This document shows positions 31,705-43,814 of a stretch of 64,000 nt of DNA, piece by piece (within the stretch, counting starts at the first letter, position 1; each line of letters begins with the position of its first letter). The DNA is taken from contig CAMZMU010000027.1 of the NCBI GenBank assembly GCA_947311845.1, forward strand, positions 33,743,723 through 33,807,722, read 5' to 3'. The DNA comes from Poa pratensis. Taxonomy: Eukaryota > Streptophyta > Magnoliopsida > Poales > Poaceae. The notes under the pieces were generated by a model. The model was given only the letters and a program-made list of their open reading frames with translations, ran no database searches and was not told the origin of the DNA. Both the position numbers and the translations under genes were made by a program.

Positions 31705-34700
31705 CTACTCGCGATCCTGCAGCGACGGGTTTGAGACTCCAGCAGTTCTCCAGTCGTGAATTTCCGCCATGATCTTGTCGACAAGGGCTGACGACACTCG
31801 AGCTTTGTTGTTGAAAATGCGGTTGTTCCTCTCCTTCCAAATGTACCACCATGTCACCAGGGCGAGGGGTTGCCATCTTAGCTTGACTTGCAGCGGAAGC
31901 ATCTGCAGGGTAGAGAGCCACCAATCGTGAAGGTTTGCATCCTGCATCGGCGGGGAGAAAGTGACAGGTATGGCAGAGCGGGAGATGACTTGGCTCCAAA
32001 CAGTTTGGCTGTATGTACACGCTGCAAATAGATGCACCGCCGTCTCGGGGTCAGAATTGCAGAGCTTGCACCGGGCATCATGTGGCCATCCTCTTTTAGC
32101 TAGATTATCAGCTGTGAGTGCTCTGTTTCGAAGGATGATCCAAGCATGCAGCTTGCACTTAGGAGTAGCTTTAAAATGCCAAATGTCTGCAAGGTGTTGG
32201 GAGGGTATGCGGCATTGGAAAAGGAATTTGTAGGCTGAAGCCGGTGTGTAATTTCCGTCATTTGTCCATTTCCAGATAATTTTGTCAGGCTGATCATCAA
32301 AGACGTTCTGCTCCCTGTTCTCAAGCAAACACCACAGCTGCACATATTCCCTGAGAACCTGCTGCGTAGGTTGAGATTTTATCTGTGCGATCCATCCACC
32401 AGCAGTAAGAGCATTGCGCACAGAGATATTTCTTTGTCTTGAGTGTTTGAAAAGGCTGGGGAATTGGTGAGAGAGGGTGTCCGAGGAAAGCCAGTTGCTG
32501 TGCCAGAAGCTAGAGTTGCCACTATGGATGATGATCCTTGTTGAGACTCTGAAGATGTTCCTGGTTATGTCATCAACAGGGATCGGCAGTCCATGCCAAG
32601 GCTTGGTCGGATCAGTTGCTTGCTGCCAAAGCCACCGGAGACGAAGGGCCTGACTTTGCAGAGCTAAGTTGGGGATACCAAGGCCTCCAATATTCTTCGG
32701 CATACAAACGGTAGTCCAGTTGACAAGACAGCGGCCACCAGGTGCAGAATCAGAAGCTGCCCAAAGGAAGGATCTGCGGAGCTTGTCCAATTGTTTGATA
32801 AGCCATTTCGGATGGAAGATAGCAATGAGCTGATATGCTGGCAAGGCAGAGAGAACCGCAGTGACAAGAGTGAGGCGCCCTGCCATCGAAATCCACTTGG
32901 CTTTCCAACAGGCGAGACACTTCATAAATTTATCAATAATTCGCTGAAAATCAACACGTTTTAGCTGCTTGTCAGAGAGAGGCAGGCCAAGATAAGTGCA
33001 AGGGAAGGATGCAAATGGACAGCAGATTTGGTCATCAGGGATAGCAAGGTCCTCAGGCCTGCAGCAGATTGTGAATAAGTTGCTCTTCGTCAAATTGGTG
33101 GAGAGGCCCGTTGCTTGACCAAACAGATTGAGAACTTGGACAGTTGTGTTTAAATCTTGTAGGTCTGGCTTGATGAACAACATTACATCGTCAGCATAGA
33201 TAGAAGTTCTGAACCTCATAACATGATTTCCAATCGGTTGCAATAGAAGATCACTTTCTGCCTTGTCGAAAAGCTTACTGAGGCAGTCCATTACCAGCAC
33301 AAAAAGCAGGGGGGACAGGGGGTCGCCTTGGCGAAGACCACGCCGATGGAAGATTGGTTCAGAAAGATCTGTGTTGACAATAATTTTGGTGGAGCTAGTT
33401 GCAAGAAGGGATGTGATCCATAATATCCATTTGTTGCTAAAACCTCTGTGGCGAAGGAGCTTGAGAAGGAATTCCCACGAGACGGAATCGAAGGCTTTTG
33501 ATATGTCCAGCTTGAGCATCATTGCAGGGATCTTTTCTGTTTGAGAGCTTTAATTGTGCCTTGCACATATGCAAAATTGTCATGAATGGTTCTTGCTTTG
33601 ATAAAAGCGTTCTGACAAGGAGCAACCAGGTCCGGCATATGTTTCTGCAGACGACGAGCAAGAATTTTGGTGAAAATCTTGGCAAAGCTGTGGACAAGGC
33701 TTATCGGGCGGTAGTCGGATGGCTTTGATGCTCCTTGGATTTTAGGGATTAGAACCAAGAGAGCGTTGTTGAGCAGGTGCAACCCTTGCTGACCAGGCAG
33801 TTCAAGCAGTTTTATAGCATTCATCACGTCCTCCTTAATAATGTCCCAGGCAATCCTGTAGAAAAGCCCTGTGAAACCGTCAGGCCCTGGTGCCTTTTCA
33901 CTGTGCAGATCAAGAATGGCAGCCTTCACCTCCTCAGCATCAACTTCCCTGTCCAGCTCGACAAGAGAAACCGTTGGGAAATCAAGACTGCAAAGGTTTA
34001 GGGATTGGGAGCGAGGATGGTAGGTGCCCAACAGGTTGTTGAAATGTTCCCAGATAGCATGTGTTTTGTCTTGTTGATCTGAGAGTTGGACGCCATCAAT
34101 ATCAAGAGCGGGGATGAAATTTTTCTTCTCCGTGCAGATGCTTTCATGTGAAATTTTTTGGAATTGCAGTCTCCCTCCTTCAGCCACAAGAAACGGGAGC
34201 GCTGTCTCCACCTGCACCTGTCGATAGCAGCCAGACCCAAGCATTGCATTTTGAGGAATTTTCTGAAGTGATGTTCCTCAGGGGAGAGCTGGCGGCATTC
34301 GCTGGCTTGGTCCAGCCTGAAGATGAGCTCGTTCACAATAGCGAATCTCAACCGATTGTCACTGATCAACCTTGAATTCCAGGACTGAAGATGGCGAGCA
34401 GTGTGCTGGAGCTTCAAGTGCAGGCTAACAAAAGCATTTTCATGCGTTGGAGCCGAAGCCCAAGCAGCCTGAACTTCCTCAACAAAACCAGGAGTGCGAG
34501 CCCAATAGGTCTCAAATCTGAATCGACGTTGTGGCCTGAAGTCAGCATCAAAAGATAGCACAAGAGGACAGTGATCAGAAGCTCCAGAGGAGATAGCTTG
34601 CAGGAGGGCTCGAGGAAACAGGTCATGCCATTCCTGGTTGTACAGGACACGGTCCAGTCTGCTCATGGTGGCATTTAACTGCTCATTGGACCAAGTGTAC

Positions 34701-35254
34701 CGACGCCCATGCAAATAGAGGTCTTTGAGTTCAAGCTCATTCATGAATTGCCTAAAAGCTGCCATTAGACCTCTGTTCAAGTTGCTGTTGTTTTTATCAC
34801 TGGCTTCAGCAATCAGATTGAAATCTCCAGCAATCATCAGGGGAGAATGCAAAGCAGAGACAACCAACTTCAATTCAGAGAGAAATTCAATCTTCTCATG
34901 CATACCTTGAGGTCCATAAACATTTGCAAGCAGCCAACTCTTTCCGGAAACTTTACATGTACAGGAAGCTAGAATAAAACTTCTGGAGGAAGCAAGCTGG
35001 ACAAGATCAAACTCCTCATCATCCCAAGCAATGATTAGGCCACCACTAGCACCAACAGAAGGAACATCAAGAAAACTCCTGAACTTAGGGCCACAACTAT
35101 CAACAATGAGCTGCGAGGTGACAGATTCTACTTTCGACTCTTGGAAACAGACGATGGAAATGACATGATCTCTAACAAAGGTACAGACAACAGACTGACG
35201 AGCAGGGGAGTTCAAACCTCTAACATTCCATACTAGAATTTTGCTGCGATCCAT
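31705..35254 (-). pseudogene. LINE ORF2: endonuclease-reverse transcriptase, two frameshifts
   Basis: ORF2 begins at ATG 35254 with MDRSKILVWNVRGLNSPARQ, the start of an APE-type endonuclease. Catalytic signatures CFQESK, GDFN and SDHCPL follow (to about 34550). Frame is lost at an A-run near 34120 and again near 33525. The pieces continue through reverse transcriptase blocks (APGPDGFTG, LVLIPK, DYRPISL, LDISKAFDSV, LRQGDPLSPLLF) and the polymerase motif YADDVMLF (about 33190). A zinc-binding C-terminal region (CKLHAW, then CKLCNSDPETAVHLF) ends at 31705. In life it nicks DNA at TTTTAA-like sites and copies the LINE RNA in place. This copy cannot make full-length protein. Confidence 0.93.
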
Positions 35255-35302
35255 AAGGGAAACTAATACGACAGAGAACAGCGGATACAGGCAAAAGGCT
35301 GA

Positions 35303-37610
35303 CTAAACAGCGGCCTCAGCCCTCCGGTGTGACCTGGTGCGGAGAGTGGCAGTGGTCGCAAGATCCTTGAAAGCCCTGATGTGCTCCGGTGAGAGAGGCC
35401 TGGCCTTGAACGTACCCTCGTACTGCTTCTGCAGGCGTTCTGCATCTTCTGCATCATCGGCGGGCAGTCCCATGCGGTGGCGAACCAGGCGCTGCGCCTG
35501 GCCCAGGACGGTGCCGCCATTTCCGGCCGCCTTCTTGGCAGCAATGCGGGGACTGGCGCGGCTTGCGGGTGGAGGTGGTTGTCGGCGGCGGTTGCGGATC
35601 GGAGCGCCGAGGGGCAGGAGTGGCGGCGCACGGACCAGGCCAGGCGTGACCTGTTCCCCAACCTGGGCGAGGAAGAGCTGCAGCTGGTCTGCTGGACCCC
35701 GAGGCGGGCTGATGGGCCTCAGCAGAGAACCAGGCCCAGCAGCAGTGTCCAGAAGCGGCCCATCAGCATCAGGAGCGGGCTGGGGGCCTGGTGGAGGGGA
35801 GGTCAAGGAGGCGGGCCCATCCAGCTCGATGCGTTGGCCAGTTGACTGGTCAGCGTCGGCCAGCTGGACGGTCTCGGCATCGCCACCCGAGTCCATCCCG
35901 TGCTCCTCTTGATCAGGAAAGGCTCCCACGCTCGAACCATGCACACCTTGCATGGCGCTGCCCTGTAGTGCAGAAGAGGAAAACACGTCGATCAAAGCAT
36001 CAGATGGCGCAGCCATCACGGGGCTTGACGGATCCATGGGCAGTGGGTCCACCACAGCGGGCGCGGGGGGGCCCACCGCCGCAGGAGCATCGGACGGTGG
36101 AGTGGCGTCGAAGAAGTTGATGAGCGGTAGGGATCTTGTCCTTCGAAGGGTTGGCCTTGCTGAAACCCTAGGTGGCGGTGGCAGCGCCGCCGCCGCCGCC
36201 GCCTCCAGCTGCACCGGCGCGAAGGAGTAGGCAAGGGTGCGCAGGCGCCTGCTGGTTCCAAAGCCGAGCCTGGAGAAGACGGAGCCGTTGCTGGAGCTCG
36301 CAGCGGCCCACGCACCAGCGGAGGTGCCAACGACGCAGTCGCGGCCCCAAGGGGAACGACGGGGGTTGTCGTGGCCGTCGTCCCGCCGGCCGCCGCCCGC
36401 GTGGTCAGGAACGTAGAGCAGGGACTCCGTCATGAACAGCCGCGTCCACGGCTTGATCTGCAGAGGGGTGCCGCGGTGAGAGGCGACGGCCAGCTCCACC
36501 AGCATGTCACGCCAGCGGGTCTCGGAGCAGCGGACGAGGAAGGAGCCGTTGTAGTAGAGGCTCACGTCGATGGCGTAGGGCGGGAGCTCCGGCACCTCTG
36601 CGAGCAGGATGTTCTTGATCTTTTCCGGCCAGAATTCTCCTTGGTTTCCGACCGCGATCACAGTGACAGCGGTCTCGGCCAGATGCAGCTCGTCGCGGAT
36701 GATGTCGTGGTCGAGGACAAGAGAGCAGTAGCCCGTCTCAGCTCTGCGCAGGGCACCGGCAGGAGCCGCGGGTGAGCCATGGGGAGTGCGGAAGTGTCGA
36801 TCCCGGCAGCAAACATGGCGGCCATGTCAAGGGGTGGCTGCGGCGAAGCTGGTGGAGGGGGTGGAGGGCGAGGTGCTGCGGGGGCTGGGCGAGTGAGACG
36901 CGCGGTAACAGGTGCCCGGCGTGGTGGATCTGGCTGGCGAGGTGGATCTGGCTGGGGTGGAGGAGCCGAGCTTACGGAGTTGAAACTGAGCCTGGAGTGC
37001 ACTGGAGCTCTGGAAGGGGGCTTCTCTTTTAAGAGCGGCGAGCGGGAGCTTGGGGGTGGGATGGAGCGGGGGAGGATGGTGCGAATCTTGTCAGTGGGGA
37101 GGATGGCGCATTGAGGGAGAGCGCTGGCTCGGCATTTACGAGCAATATGCCCAGCTTGGAAGCAATGAAGGCAGCGAACCGGAGCAGTGCAGCAAGCAAC
37201 ACGGTGGCGATGGGAAAGGCAACGGTAGCAAAAACCGTTGAGGTCCATTAACTGCAGCGGGATGCCAGTAGCGGCCGGAGCACGCAAGAATCTGCCCATG
37301 CCAAGACGCCGGGAAATCCGACGAGCTTTCTTTCCCATCACCATAGTCCACTCTCCCTCCGCCCCGTCACGCTCAGCATCCTGAAGCGACAGCACAGGGG
37401 CTGGGGCGGCCGGGCAGCCGGGCGAGGAACCGGGGCAGCGCCATCACGCGCAATCTCAGCGAAGGACAGGTCAAGATTCCTACCTCTAGGTGGAGAGATG
37501 GGGGCGGAATCCGGGTCGGAGCTGTCTGCGGAGAGGCAGACGCGCTCGGCTCGGTCTCCGGAGGGAGCTGGTGAGGATCCAGCAGGCGACGGGGTTGCGG
37601 GGGAAGGCAT
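35303..37610 (-). pseudogene. LINE ORF1: RNA-binding protein with two CCHC knuckles, two frameshifts
   Basis: ORF1 starts at ATG 37610 (MPSPATPSPAGSS). It changes frame near 37390, then shows two CX2CX4HX4C knuckles (CYRCLSHRHRVACC and CLHCFQAGHIARKC, about 37215-37120). A second shift near 36745 leads into a fold resembling the plant DUF4283 region (EFWPEKIKNILLAEVPELPP) and a Pro/Ala-rich tail ending at 35303. ORF1 proteins coat LINE RNA. ORF2 begins 49 bases downstream. Plus-strand open frames here are shadows of the GC-rich composition. Confidence 0.85.
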
Positions 37611-37702
37611 GGTGGTGGCGGCGGCCGAGATGGCCGTCGGCGGGGAGGGGTGAATGCGTGCCGACCAGCTTAGAATTTACTGTTTCCCCAAAGCAGTTCA
37701 TT

Positions 37703-38281
37703 CTTGCCTCTTGCGCCAAGCAAATGAACCACGCGTGTCCATTTTTTATGCGCGGCCTTTTGAACGTGGAGGATAGAAAACACATGTATGCTACGCGATG
37801 TCCAGGCTCTCCACAGTCTGCGTTGGCACCACGACTTTCAAAGAGTGCGCACTGCATAACTTGGCTTGAGGGTTCAGTCAATGTCTGCTTTGTCACAGGG
37901 CACATGGAATCGCTTCCATTCCCAGTTTGCAAGTTTCGGCATGCACTCGTGTGCTGTTTTCCTTCTTCTTTCTCATTTCTGCTGTTACTGGAGCTCGTTT
38001 GATACTCTTTTTTTTTTGTCAAATAACAGATGAACTGAAAATGCTAGCTTGTTCCACGATCTACACAGCAAAAAAAAGAAGTATGGACAGAACATCTGCT
38101 TCGCAATTTACACCATCCTGTCTATCGGCACTTTCCCTAGAAATTTACATTGTACTTTGCATTCGAACCAAAGAACCACACAAAAAAAAAGGTCACCAAA
38201 AGGCTGTGCACTACCAAAAGACACCGCAAAGAAGCAACCAAGAAAGAGAGAGCGAAGCCACACGGCAATCGGCAGGTAGCG
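37703..38281. other. 3' flank of MGNC copy 3
   Basis: This is the right flank of the LINE insertion and the downstream side of MGNC copy 3. No other gene is seen. Confidence 0.5.
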
Positions 38282-38623
38282 TCATGGTTCTACGGCCTCC
38301 GGGATGCTCTTCAGCGCGGGCTTCCAGTGCGCGGCCCTGCATTGCTCGACGTTGTGGTGCACCTCCCCGGCGTTCATGATGTCCGCCAGAAGTTCCGACG
38401 CCGACGTGCCCCGGCTCTTCCAGAAGCCGTCGTCGGCCCTCTTGTCAATGAGCTCCTGCAGCTGCCGCTTGCTGATCCTGATGGTCACCTCGTTGATCAT
38501 CTGCTCCTTCCTCTCCGCTCCGTGCGCTCCGTCGCCGTCGGCGCCGGACGGGGACGGCACCTCCCACTCGCCGTCGTTGTCGGCCCACGACACGGCCTCG
38601 TGCGTCACGGCGCAGTTCCCCAT
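38282..38623 (-). CDS. MGNC-type small acidic protein, copy 3 (113 aa, intact)
   Basis: The single exon runs from ATG 38623 to TGA 38282-38284. The protein begins MGNCAVTHEAVSWADNDGEW, with a myristoylation glycine at 2 and a palmitoylation-type cysteine at 4. An acidic, Gly/Asp-rich segment follows, then the family core EVTIRISKRQLQELIDKR (about 45-62), ELLADIMNAGEVHH (about 78-91) and the C-terminus HWKPALKSIPEAVEP. It is closer to copy 1 than to copy 2 (WADDGEW/WADNDGEW, ADIMNxGEVHH). A TATA box lies about 110 bases upstream. No introns. It lies about 28 kb from copy 2, mostly because of mobile elements. Function unknown; I give no symbol. Confidence 0.87.
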   Translation of the reverse strand: MGNCAVTHEAVSWADNDGEWEVPSPSGADGDGAHGAERKEQMINEVTIRISKRQLQELIDKRADDGFWKSRGTSASELLADIMNAGEVHHNVEQCRAAHWKPALKSIPEAVEP

Positions 38624-38730
38624 GCGTGTTCTTCTTCCTCTTGCGGTAGCTGCTGCTGCAGTTGCTGTGAGCTTTTGGATGAGAGATTATTAGGTGGTCT
38701 TTGTGTGACCAGCTCGGCCGGGAGGCGCGG

Positions 38731-38738
38731 TTATATAG
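38731..38738 (-). promoter_or_regulatory. TATA box of MGNC copy 3
   Basis: The minus strand reads AACTATATAACC about 110 bases before the ATG at 38623. Confidence 0.65.
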
Positions 38739-38739
38739 T

Positions 38740-39789
38740 TGGGGCGGACGGGGTCGGCGGTACCGTCCGAGCTCGGCGCGCCTAGCGTCTAGGCCGCGCA
38801 GCGCTCTGACGTGGAGACTGAATCCTACGTGGACACCGCGGTGGACGGTGACGAGTGGGTGGCCAGCGGTCTGAACGCGGGGGCGTGGGGGATCTCGGGC
38901 CGCTGGGACCTGGACGCTCGCCGTGGGAACGCGGCTTTTCCTAGGGATTCTCCGGCAGTTCACGGGCTCGGCACGAGCTGCCGGTGCCACCCTGTCGGCC
39001 GGCCGGTGGCGTTGCTTAGCCGCGGCAGCTTGGAAGCCGCGTTCTGCTGTTCCATCGGCGCCTCCTCGTCTGGTGCACGCCGCGCCGCAAAATGGCTGGC
39101 TGGCTGGCCGTACCCTGCGGTTTGTTTATCGGGGTTGACAGCGGCGATGCGAGGATGCTGCCTGCATTGCGGCCGGTGAGCTACAAGCCTACAACAGGTT
39201 CCGCGGGTTTGGACGCATCCTGTTGGCGGCTATGTCGTGTTTGTTTCTTGTTGAGCGGCTACCAGTAGTGGCGTACAAGTTGCTTACATCGCGGTGACAC
39301 ATGACCTCACACTATTCTGTGTGGTTGACGGTAGCTTGCACAATCAGAAATTCAGTACATGAATCTACAGGAAACACGGTCGATCGAGCTAATCATTAAT
39401 TCCTTGATGCAACTGCCAACCGTCAACTCCTGCCGGACATCGCTGGAGATGCTCTACTCGTTCTCAAGTGGAGATGATCTTGCCGTAGCCTCGAAGATAT
39501 GTGATCATGATGCTGCGTTGAAATGGGAGATAGATGGAGACGGGAGCTATATCTGCGAGCGCACCACATATCATTGCTGGTATGAAATTAACTGTCTGGT
39601 CGTGCTGGCTCGTCTTGTCACCCTCCGGTGGTTTCGGCGAGAGCAGCACGACCGACGTACGCTGTAATGGAGCGGAATAATGAGCTTATGGAGTGTTGGG
39701 TTCTCATTCTCAATTTGTCATCACGACTCCGTATAGTTTGTAGGTACGACGACATTATTTCATGAACGGTAATATATTAATATCAGGTC
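38740..39789. other. Upstream region of MGNC copy 3 and spacer
   Basis: GC-rich to about 39200, then mixed. An open frame at 39359-39667 has no recognised domain and overlaps one on the other strand, so it is not called. Confidence 0.45.
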
Positions 39790-39802
39790 GCTATGGATGT
39801 AA

Positions 39803-39979
39803 AAGTGGATCCTTCACAAAATAGGGCTAGTCATTGCCTCGCGAATTGCGCGAGAGCGGAGGGAAGAACTTTCACTTGGGGTGGTTTGGGTCCTGAATGT
39901 GTGCTTTAGGCGCTCGACCGTGACCGTCTTGTAATCCTTATTGAGTAATAAAATCCCCTTTAATCGGCAAAAAAAAGTA
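39803..39979 (+). mobile_element. 5'-truncated LINE-type insertion with 13-bp TSD
   Basis: The repeat GCTATGGATGTAA flanks the insert at 39790-39802 and 39980-39992. The insert ends with an A tract (CGGCAAAAAAAAGTA) after AATAAAATCCCC. It is the 177-bp tail of a LINE or similar element inserted on the plus strand. Confidence 0.8.
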
Positions 39980-39992
39980 GCTATGGATGTAA

Positions 39993-41600
39993 TTTGTATG
40001 TATGCTGAAGCTGTCGACGTTGCATGTGTTTGCATATATTTTTTTTTTGTAGGGTTCGAAAGTGGGGTTGTGATTGCAGTAGAAGATATCTGGGTGTGAC
40101 CGATGACACATGTTCACGGATATGTCCGAACGTGTCCGTAAACATGTATGTGTCCAATTTGGTCTGTCCAGTTGGAGATGGAGTTCAGTGTTGGAGTTGA
40201 CTACTGTAGAGTTATTGCTAGCAGTCACTTGGCTAGATAGGACGAACCGGCAAGGTGGCTTGTTCAGAAGTCCAAACACAGCCCCACAGGTTACATGATG
40301 AAGATCACAGTGAAGTGGTTGACCATGGATGATTGCACAACGATAACTAGCAAGAAACTTCAGAGCCAGGGTCATACGTGCAAGCTGGTCAATTGTCCTC
40401 CACCAGCTATGGTATTTCCTTTTAGTCGAATTGGCAGATGGCCTGCCGCCACAAGCGCAAACAGTTCGTGAAATTGACGGTGCGCAGCACTGGTAAGTGG
40501 TAACTAAGGAGATCGAGCATGCAAAAAAAAAAAAGGTAACTAAGCAGAGCCTGGAACGTCATCTCAGAAAAGAAAACAACGTTCCGTGTGATCTACCCAC
40601 AGAAAAAAGCTTAAAGAACCAAAGATTGAAAGGAATCGTTGGAAGAGAATGAGAACAGAATATCTCAATCTGACAAACCGTTTACATTAATTTACGCCCT
40701 GCTTCCGCATGTGGCTAGACGCGTGGCGTGGCCTCCTTACTCGCCACCAATCTGTTTTTTCTTTCTTCTTTTATTTAATTAACAAGGTGCCTGATCTGGA
40801 CGGTGGATCATAATGCTGTGTGCGGCTTCTTGTTTTTGGTGGTAGCTAGTGCGCACTGTCATCTGTCACTGCTGTTAATCTTGACCTCCTGTCGGTGTAA
40901 ACAAGAAGCCTTCGTCAGTGTTGTTAAATTCTGAAATCCCTAGACACACAATGTCTGCAATGACTTCATTCCTGGACAGATAGATGCAGTGTTTGAATGG
41001 TTGTTGGCTTGCTGCACTAAGGATTGATAATTTTTATTATGCAGGCACTCAAGATCACTACAATGACCCTGATACAAATGCTCATAATATGTCACTCGAT
41101 AAGGAAGAAAGGATATCATAAGTTCATAACGATGGTCTCGGACTCTCGGCTTGCACAATGCAAATACGTCTCTTCCGACAACCAAGGTTTAAATAGACGC
41201 AATGTACAAGGCGATACTGACATCACGACACACACTTTTCGCCGAAAGAAGGAAACAAATACAAAATCCGCGGGAAGAAAAGGCAGTGATGGTAGAGGAG
41301 AGGACGATTTGGTTTGGTCTAGTCTACTATAGGTGCACCAACACGGCTTTATCTGCTAACCGAGATCACTAGTCTAATAAAACTCCCCAGCTCTTGGCAA
41401 AGTTTAATTAAACTGGTGTGCTAGACTAGGTTAAAAAAGCTGGTGCATGCACATGGCAAACGCTAATGACAAATACAATGCTCGTCAAATAACAAATCAT
41501 TAATTAAGATTGATCGGAAAGTTCATCTGGAAAAAATATTACTCCACAGAGTGGAGTTCAAAACCATTCCATTTTTAGGGATCACAAATGGTCGTAGGTA
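39993..41600. other. Intergenic; no gene recognised
   Basis: No confident coding region. A short frame near 41024-41332 has no recognised domain. Short inverted CTAGTCT/AGACTAG motifs near 41320-41430 are too weak to call a MITE. Confidence 0.45.
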
Positions 41601-42020
41601 CCAGTCTTACAATAGCCACCCACTTTGATCCAGGGTTCAGCATTTCGATTCGCAAAAAAATTTCGCCATCCTCAGAGATTCGGGAATTTCGAGAAAATAA
41701 CGAAATTTCGAAGAAAGTTTTCAAAATTTTCGTCCAGATTCAAAGTCCGACGTCTAAAATTATTTAGCAAAAAATTATGTAATTATAAGGATTCGAACAC
41801 ACGACCCAACAGACCATTGTTGGCAACCTATACCAACTGACTATAACGACTATAACGAATTTGATGATGGAAGCATCATTTCTTTGTACTAGAAGTGTAC
41901 GTATTGGATTTTTTCAAATGTTATCGAAATATTCGGGTGGTATAAAGTTTTCTCGCTCCACACAGAGAATCGTTAATTTCGCGAATTTCGGTCGAAATTT
42001 CGTCGAAATTTTTATCACTG
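41600..42020 (-). repeat. Repeat with tRNA-like promoter boxes and AAATTTCG motifs
   Basis: On the minus strand TATAGTCAGTTGGTATAGG (A-box-like, about 41830-41850) is followed by TGTTCGAATCC (B-box, 41788-41799), spacing as in tRNAs. Many GAAATTTCG units flank it on both sides. It does not fold as a full tRNA, so a tRNA-derived repeat or SINE relic is most likely. Confidence 0.45.
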
Positions 42021-43190
42021 CTTTGATCGCCTACAGTGATCAAAGACTGGAAGAAAGAACTTGCAATTGTTGTTTGCCCTTGCATTTTATCGGTCCTTGA
42101 TTTACGTCTGTCGTTCATCTATAGAGGATGTCATACTCATCGGTTTCGTCGCAGGGCTTTGTTTCTACCAGCGGAATATGGTACCTCTCCATCTTCAATT
42201 TCTCTGAGTGTTCTCCGTCTTCAAGTTAAGCTTTTTTTTGCCAAACAGTTGATGTTTCTTCTTTTCGAAACAGAACAGTAGATGGCTTGACATAGTCCGG
42301 CTTTTAGTTTCGAATTCGGCGAGCACACTTTTAACGCTGAGAGGTGACAGTCAAAAACATGCTTCAGGGATAGAATGCTAGCTCTTCGGCACATCAGCGG
42401 TCGCCCATTTTTCTCTCGCGCGACCCTCCATGAGATGCTTTCATGCTGACCTTTACGTTCGATTTATCAAGGAGGCGCACGTGTACATGCTGAAACATTG
42501 GGGCTATTACCACGTTTTGCTGAATCAGTTTCCTGTGAAGAAAATTCAAAACCCGGTTATTCCTTGACCTATGATATGTTCAGACTCCCTCGAGGAGCAG
42601 CAGCATCAACTCTACCGACTACCGATATGAGGACATCTCATTGAGTCACGTGCGCGGGAGAACCAAATCATTCGATAAAGATTAGTCTTCAGATAAACAA
42701 CTCGGAATGTTTCCACAGAGGCAACTCCATGCTGCTGAGGCGATGCGCACTGTTAACCTAACCACGAATCCACGATCTTGGTCGTCTGCAGATCTTGTTT
42801 TGTTAAGCTGATGTACGTTCGTCAATGTCACATTGCACCAACACCGACAATCTTGAACACTTCGGCGAGCGTGCAGAGCTAGCGATGGACGGAAGAAGTC
42901 GCTGGGAAGGATTTCAACCGGCCGATTCTACTTTTGTTGTGTAAACGAAGGGGCACTGGTGGAATCTCTGGTATAGCCTTGCCCGGTCGGTCAGATTCTT
43001 GCACTGACCGAGGGATCACACGTACGGTTTCGTTGATCTTGTGAGAAAAGTTGAAATTATTGGTTGCTCCTTTTGCTTAGCCTTTTTGTAGGAACTCTTT
43101 CTGTTTACATGTTGCGTTGTGAATCACAGATTTGCAGATGGACCGCAATAAGAATAAGGCCAAGACGGCAAGACGAGTTAAAAAGGTTTG
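42021..43190. other. Intergenic; no gene recognised
   Basis: Nothing recognised apart from short frames without domain or splice support. Confidence 0.5.
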
Positions 43191-43603
43191 GGGCGCGTTT
43201 GGTATGTCGCAGCCACACAGCCCTGCTCGCACGGGCACTGAAAACAAGAGCATTTTCACCTTTTTGCATCTTCTCTGTTGTTTAGTTAGATACGAGAGCT
43301 TGCGTTGTGGCCAGCGCGCTGCTCAAAGCACTGCTCAGCCAGACCGCACTGCTACGCTCTAATCGGCCGTTCCTCTGGGGGCAGGCTGCGCTCCTCTCAC
43401 AAGTCATGCAAGACGCAGCCAAAGCAAACACCAGCACATACTTTTCTACCAACCTCACCTACCTGCATGCAAATCATTACTTTTTGGGTTGTTTGCTAGC
43501 TAGCAGCTATGGAGCTTGGCTGTGTGGCTGCTAGCAGCTAGAGGGCAGAGCCGGATAACACCGCACTGTAGCATGCATGTGACAACGAGAACCAAACGCA
43601 CCC
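43191..43603. mobile_element. Putative MITE with GCGTTTGGT inverted ends
   Basis: The left end GGGCGCGTTTGGTATG and the right end ACCAAACGCACCC are inverted matches (GGGYGCGTTTGGT). Length 413 bp, no transposase. The flanks give no clean duplication. Confidence 0.55.
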
Positions 43604-43814
43604 TTTGTTTGTGCAACTCAACGACTTTTGTCTTCTCTCCTTACTCCGCCAAAAAAAAGTATGTTAGGATACGGAAATTTGGCTCGAGGAGTATATGCTC
43701 CCATTTCCTAAAACACATTCTAAAATTTCGACTTTTTTCTAGTGTATACCCCACCTCCTTCGGAGGACATTTTTGTTGTACTTGAAGAACTCAAAAACAA
43801 GCAGTGAGTTCCGA

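Larger units (their letters stand above)
31530..37688 (-). mobile_element. Full-length L1-type LINE (about 6.2 kb with its displaced tail)
   Basis: The LINE starts at 37688 on the minus strand and ends in the poly(A) tract at 20655, interrupted by the LTR retrotransposon 20677-31524 plus its duplicated CAGTG. The 14-base target duplication CAAAGCAGTTCATT sits at 37689-37702 and 20641-20654. It encodes ORF1 with two zinc knuckles and ORF2 with endonuclease and reverse transcriptase. At least four single-base frameshifts make it inactive. Intact 5' end and both duplications show a full-length insertion, less common than truncated copies. Confidence 0.93.

Noticed and set aside
35337..36435. Plus-strand frames of 100-190 codons
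   Set aside because: Shadows of the minus-strand LINE ORF1, which has zinc knuckles and the correct LINE context.
38150..38785. 211-codon plus-strand frame
   Set aside because: Opposite strand of MGNC copy 3; the minus-strand frame matches two paralogues, this one matches nothing.
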